A stretch of DNA of 5,669 nucleotides. It comes from DATKEU01 sp036493295 (GTDB lineage Bacteria; Myxococcota_A; Polyangia; Fen-1088). This document shows positions 4,877 through 5,669 of this stretch, piece after piece. Each line of letters starts with the position of its first letter. Positions within the stretch are counted from its first letter, which is position 1. Position numbers and translations under genes: made by a program. Location: the NCBI GenBank assembly GCA_036493295.1, contig DASXQB010000423.1:1-5669 (forward strand), given 5' to 3'. The notes under the pieces were generated by a model. That model did no database searches and had not been told where the DNA came from. It was given only the letters and a program-made list of their open reading frames with translations.

Positions 4877-5669
4877 GTGGTACAAGCGCGCATCGGAGTG
4901 CTGGGCGCCGACGGCCGAATGGGCCGGGCCATCGTGCGCGCCATCGCCGCCAACCCGGGTGCGATGCTAGCAGCGGCGGTGGAACGCGCCGGGTCGCCGG
5001 CGCTGGGCCAGGACGCCGGCATCGTCGCCGGCGTCGGCGCGCGCGGCGTGCTGATTCAAGAAGGCCTGCCCCACAAGGGCGTCGCCCAGGTGTGGGTCGA
5101 CTTCTCGGTGCCAGCGGCCAGCCTGACGGCGGCGCAAGCGGCGGCGGCCGGTGGCGTGGCCATGGTGATCGGAACGACCGGTTTTTCGCCGGCGCAAAAA
5201 GCCGATCTGGCGGTGGCGGCGCGCGAGGTGCCGATCGTCTTCGCTGCGAATACCTCCGTCGGCGTCAACGTGCTGTTGAAGACCGTCGGCGACGTGGCAC
5301 GGGCCCTGGGCCCGGGATACGACCTGGAGATCGTCGAGGCCCACCACCGCAACAAGCGCGACGCGCCTTCCGGAACGGCGCTGCGCCTGGCCGAGGCGCT
5401 GGCCGAAGCGACCAAGCGCGAGCTCGCGGCCACCGCCCGTTACGAACGGCACGGCGAGATCGGCGCGCGCACCGACGCGGAGATCGGGATCCAGACCATC
5501 CGCGGCGGCGACGTGATCGGCGACCACACCGTGTTTTTCCTGGGCAACGGCGAGCGCATCGAGATCACCCACCGGGCCACCTCGCGCGACACCTTCGCTC
5601 ACGGCGCGGTTCGCGCGGCCTTGTGGGTCGAGCGTCAGACGCCCGGGCTCTACGATTTTCGCGACGTTC
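4877..5669 (+). CDS. dapB: 4-hydroxy-tetrahydrodipicolinate reductase (3' end cut by window)
   Basis: Reduces the DapA product to tetrahydrodipicolinate with NAD(P)H, the second step to diaminopimelate and lysine. From the GTG at 4877, 264 codons are present. The Rossmann domain opens with RIGVLGADGRMGR (5-17), carrying the GxxGxxG dinucleotide motif, with acidic Glu36 after strand two, DFS (75-77) and GTTG (99-102). The catalytic/tetramerisation domain has NTSVGVN (125-131), then EAHHRNKRDAPSGTA (154-168) with catalytic His156 and Lys160, and RGGDVIGDHTV before the return to the Rossmann fold. The last visible residues, GLYDFRDV, correspond to the family's near-terminal GLYDMxDVLGL, so only about 3-5 residues are missing. 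The start is set by AGGAG overlapping the dapA stop; the first residues before RIGVLG are few, as expected. It forms a two-gene unit with dapA; any further genes lie outside. Confidence 0.95.
   Translation, partial: MVQARIGVLGADGRMGRAIVRAIAANPGAMLAAAVERAGSPALGQDAGIVAGVGARGVLIQEGLPHKGVAQVWVDFSVPAASLTAAQAAAAGGVAMVIGTTGFSPAQKADLAVAAREVPIVFAANTSVGVNVLLKTVGDVARALGPGYDLEIVEAHHRNKRDAPSGTALRLAEALAEATKRELAATARYERHGEIGARTDAEIGIQTIRGGDVIGDHTVFFLGNGERIEITHRATSRDTFAHGAVRAALWVERQTPGLYDFRDV

Noticed and set aside
4074..5022. Other-frame and antisense ORFs across dapA and the start of dapB
   Set aside because: Low-complexity Arg/Ala/Gly products typical of shadow frames; dapA and dapB carry complete catalytic motifs in their own frames.

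Overview
The window is GC-rich and compact, and every gene in it is bacterial and chromosomal in character. The sigma-54 N-terminus, the codon use, and the pairing of a single-domain response regulator with a short TPR-like protein suggest a deltaproteobacterium, most likely Myxococcota. That placement is inferred from gene style only; no rRNA or other marker is present. No insertion sequence, CRISPR array, tRNA, rRNA or phage gene was found.

Layout. The left part is read leftward: the first 26 codons of rpoN (sigma-54) at the edge, and a complete pyrG (CTP synthase) upstream of it. The 135 bp between them hold a hairpin shortly after the pyrG stop codon. On the opposite strand, overlapping that hairpin, is a good match to a sigma-54 -24/-12 promoter. 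A 95 bp divergent region (1894-1988) separates pyrG from a rightward cluster: a stand-alone receiver-domain response regulator, ribF (FMN/FAD synthesis), and an unrecognised 196-residue protein with a TPR-like N-terminus and a beta-sandwich-like C-terminus. The first two overlap by 4 nt and the third starts 1 nt after ribF, so the three are probably one operon. The second transcription unit, dapA-dapB, carries the first two committed steps of the diaminopimelate/lysine pathway. dapB runs off the right edge with almost all of its sequence present.

Most unusual structure. Between the 196-residue gene and dapA lie three successive near-perfect hairpins (3873-3953), each with a 3-nt loop. The first lies inside the gene's last codons and the second contains its stop codon, so the last ~18 residues of the protein appear to be written by palindromic DNA. 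It could be a dispersed palindromic repeat, an intrinsic-type terminator without a T tract, or both.

How the genes fit together. The contents are mostly core metabolism: pyrimidine nucleotides (pyrG), flavin cofactors (ribF), and lysine and cell-wall precursor synthesis (dapA, dapB), plus two regulators (rpoN and the receiver protein). No new multi-gene system is evident. The points most worth following up are the triple hairpin, the sigma-54-like site beside rpoN, and the receiver protein translationally coupled to ribF.
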